Shown one piece after another: positions 63,511 to 64,000 of a stretch of 64,000 nucleotides of DNA; the stretch's first letter is position 1; every line of letters begins with the position of its first letter. This DNA comes from Pseudomonas migulae (GTDB taxonomy: Bacteria; Pseudomonadota; Gammaproteobacteria; Pseudomonadales; Pseudomonadaceae). The position numbers were made by a program, and so were the translations under genes. The stretch is from positions 4,328,501 to 4,392,500 of the forward strand of contig NZ_JALJWR010000001.1 of assembly GCF_024169315.1 (NCBI RefSeq). Reading direction: 5' to 3'. Below the pieces are notes generated by a model. It had not been told where the DNA came from and ran no database searches. It saw only the letters and a list, made by a program, of their open reading frames with translations.

Positions 63511-64000
63511 ATGAATTATCGTCACGCCTTCCATGCCGGCAATCACGCCGATGTGTTCAAACACCTGACCTTGACCCGCCTCATCGCCCTGATGTCGCGC
63601 AAGGAGCAGCCGTTTGCCTATCTCGACACTCACGCCGGCATCGGTCTGTATGACCTGCAAGGTGATCAGGCGAGCCGCACCGGGGAGTACCTGGAAGGCA
63701 TCGCGCGGTTGTGGGATCAGCCGGACCTGCCGGCGTTGACCGCCGATTACATGAAGGTGCTGCATGACATGAACCCGGATGGCCAGTTGCGCTATTACCC
63801 GGGTTCACCGGAGTTGGCGCGGCGTCTGACGCGGCCGCAGGACCGGGTGATGCTCAACGAGAAGCATCCGGAAGACGGTGTGTTGCTCAAGGACAATATG
63901 GCCGGCGACCGTCGGGTGAAGGTTCACCTGGGCGAGGGCTGGCATGTGCCGCGGGCGATGTTGCCGGTGCAGGAGAAGCGGGCGGTGATGTTGATCGATC
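63511..64000 (+). CDS. rlmJ: 23S rRNA (adenine(2030)-N6)-methyltransferase RlmJ, 3' partial
   Basis: The frame is open to the window end; 163 codons are visible. The N-terminus MNYRHAFHAGNHADVFKHLTL and LDTHAGIGLYDL are characteristic of RlmJ (YhiR), which methylates A2030 of 23S rRNA. The catalytic DPPY-type motif would begin at the last visible residues (VMLID), so it lies past the edge. AGGAG precedes the ATG by 6 nt. Confidence 0.93.
   Translation, partial: MNYRHAFHAGNHADVFKHLTLTRLIALMSRKEQPFAYLDTHAGIGLYDLQGDQASRTGEYLEGIARLWDQPDLPALTADYMKVLHDMNPDGQLRYYPGSPELARRLTRPQDRVMLNEKHPEDGVLLKDNMAGDRRVKVHLGEGWHVPRAMLPVQEKRAVMLID

Overview
The window looks like chromosomal DNA of a fluorescent pseudomonad (Pseudomonas fluorescens group). 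The evidence is high-GC coding sequence, Pseudomonas-type gene neighbourhoods (putA/putP, cvrA-mscK-selO-trxC), and about eleven REPIN-type paired palindromes of the 'GTGGGAGCGGGCTTGC' kind between or even inside genes. No rRNA, tRNA, CRISPR array, integrase or transposase was seen.

Layout. (1) 1-11.4 kb: 3' part of a GbpA-like chitin-active LPMO, a hairpin, then a cytochrome b561 gene overlapping a complete type II secretion operon gspC-D-E-F-G-H-I-J-K-L-M. (2) 11.4-12.1 kb: gene-free block of two inverted copies of a ~147-bp repeat around a REPIN. (3) 12.1-14.4 kb: an MFS transporter divergent from a LysR regulator. (4) 14.6-33.0 kb: a tightly overlapping 20-gene minus-strand operon for an aryl polyene (xanthomonadin-like) pigment. 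It runs from a chain-length-factor-like KS through acyltransferase, two ACPs, an AMP-ligase/dehydratase fusion, glycosyltransferase, acyltransferase, an MIO ammonia-lyase, thioesterase, LolA-like carrier, MMPL exporter, antiporter-like protein, flavin halogenase-like enzyme, methyltransferase, lipoprotein, and the KS/DH/KR/KS set. The lyase would supply an aryl acid starter; the ligase and ACPs load it; KS/CLF/KR/DH extend it; methyl, halogen, sugar and acyl tailoring may follow; LolA/MMPL/lipoprotein would move it to the outer membrane. (5) 33.3-41.4 kb: an orphan ParA ATPase, then minus-strand cvrA-mscK-selO-trxC (K+/osmotic and redox functions). (6) 41.7-46.3 kb: two chemoreceptors flanking a ZapB-like/ZapA-like pair. 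(7) 46.4-54.5 kb: an acyl-CoA dehydrogenase, then divergent putA and putP sharing a 463-bp control region with six GGTGCAAC-type boxes. (8) 54.7-62.6 kb: an orphan type VI secretion effector module, vgrG - DUF4123 adaptor - rhs toxin - immunity gene, with an AT-richer toxin tip and immunity gene. (9) 62.8-63.4 kb: a small Pseudomonas-specific ORF preceded by a ~220-nt leader. In that leader, two separate upstream segments are repeated downstream, so one central strand can form either of two mutually exclusive two-helix folds, and one of these would cover the ribosome-binding site. (10) 63.5 kb-end: 5' part of rlmJ.

The most notable items are the switch-like leader at 62836-63055, the unassigned Rhs toxin tip with its immunity gene, the halogenase and ammonia-lyase features of the aryl polyene cluster, a REPIN inside the signal-peptide region of the cluster's LolA gene, and a second-type ZapA/ZapB-like pair between chemoreceptors. 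All family names are from sequence recognition without database searches.
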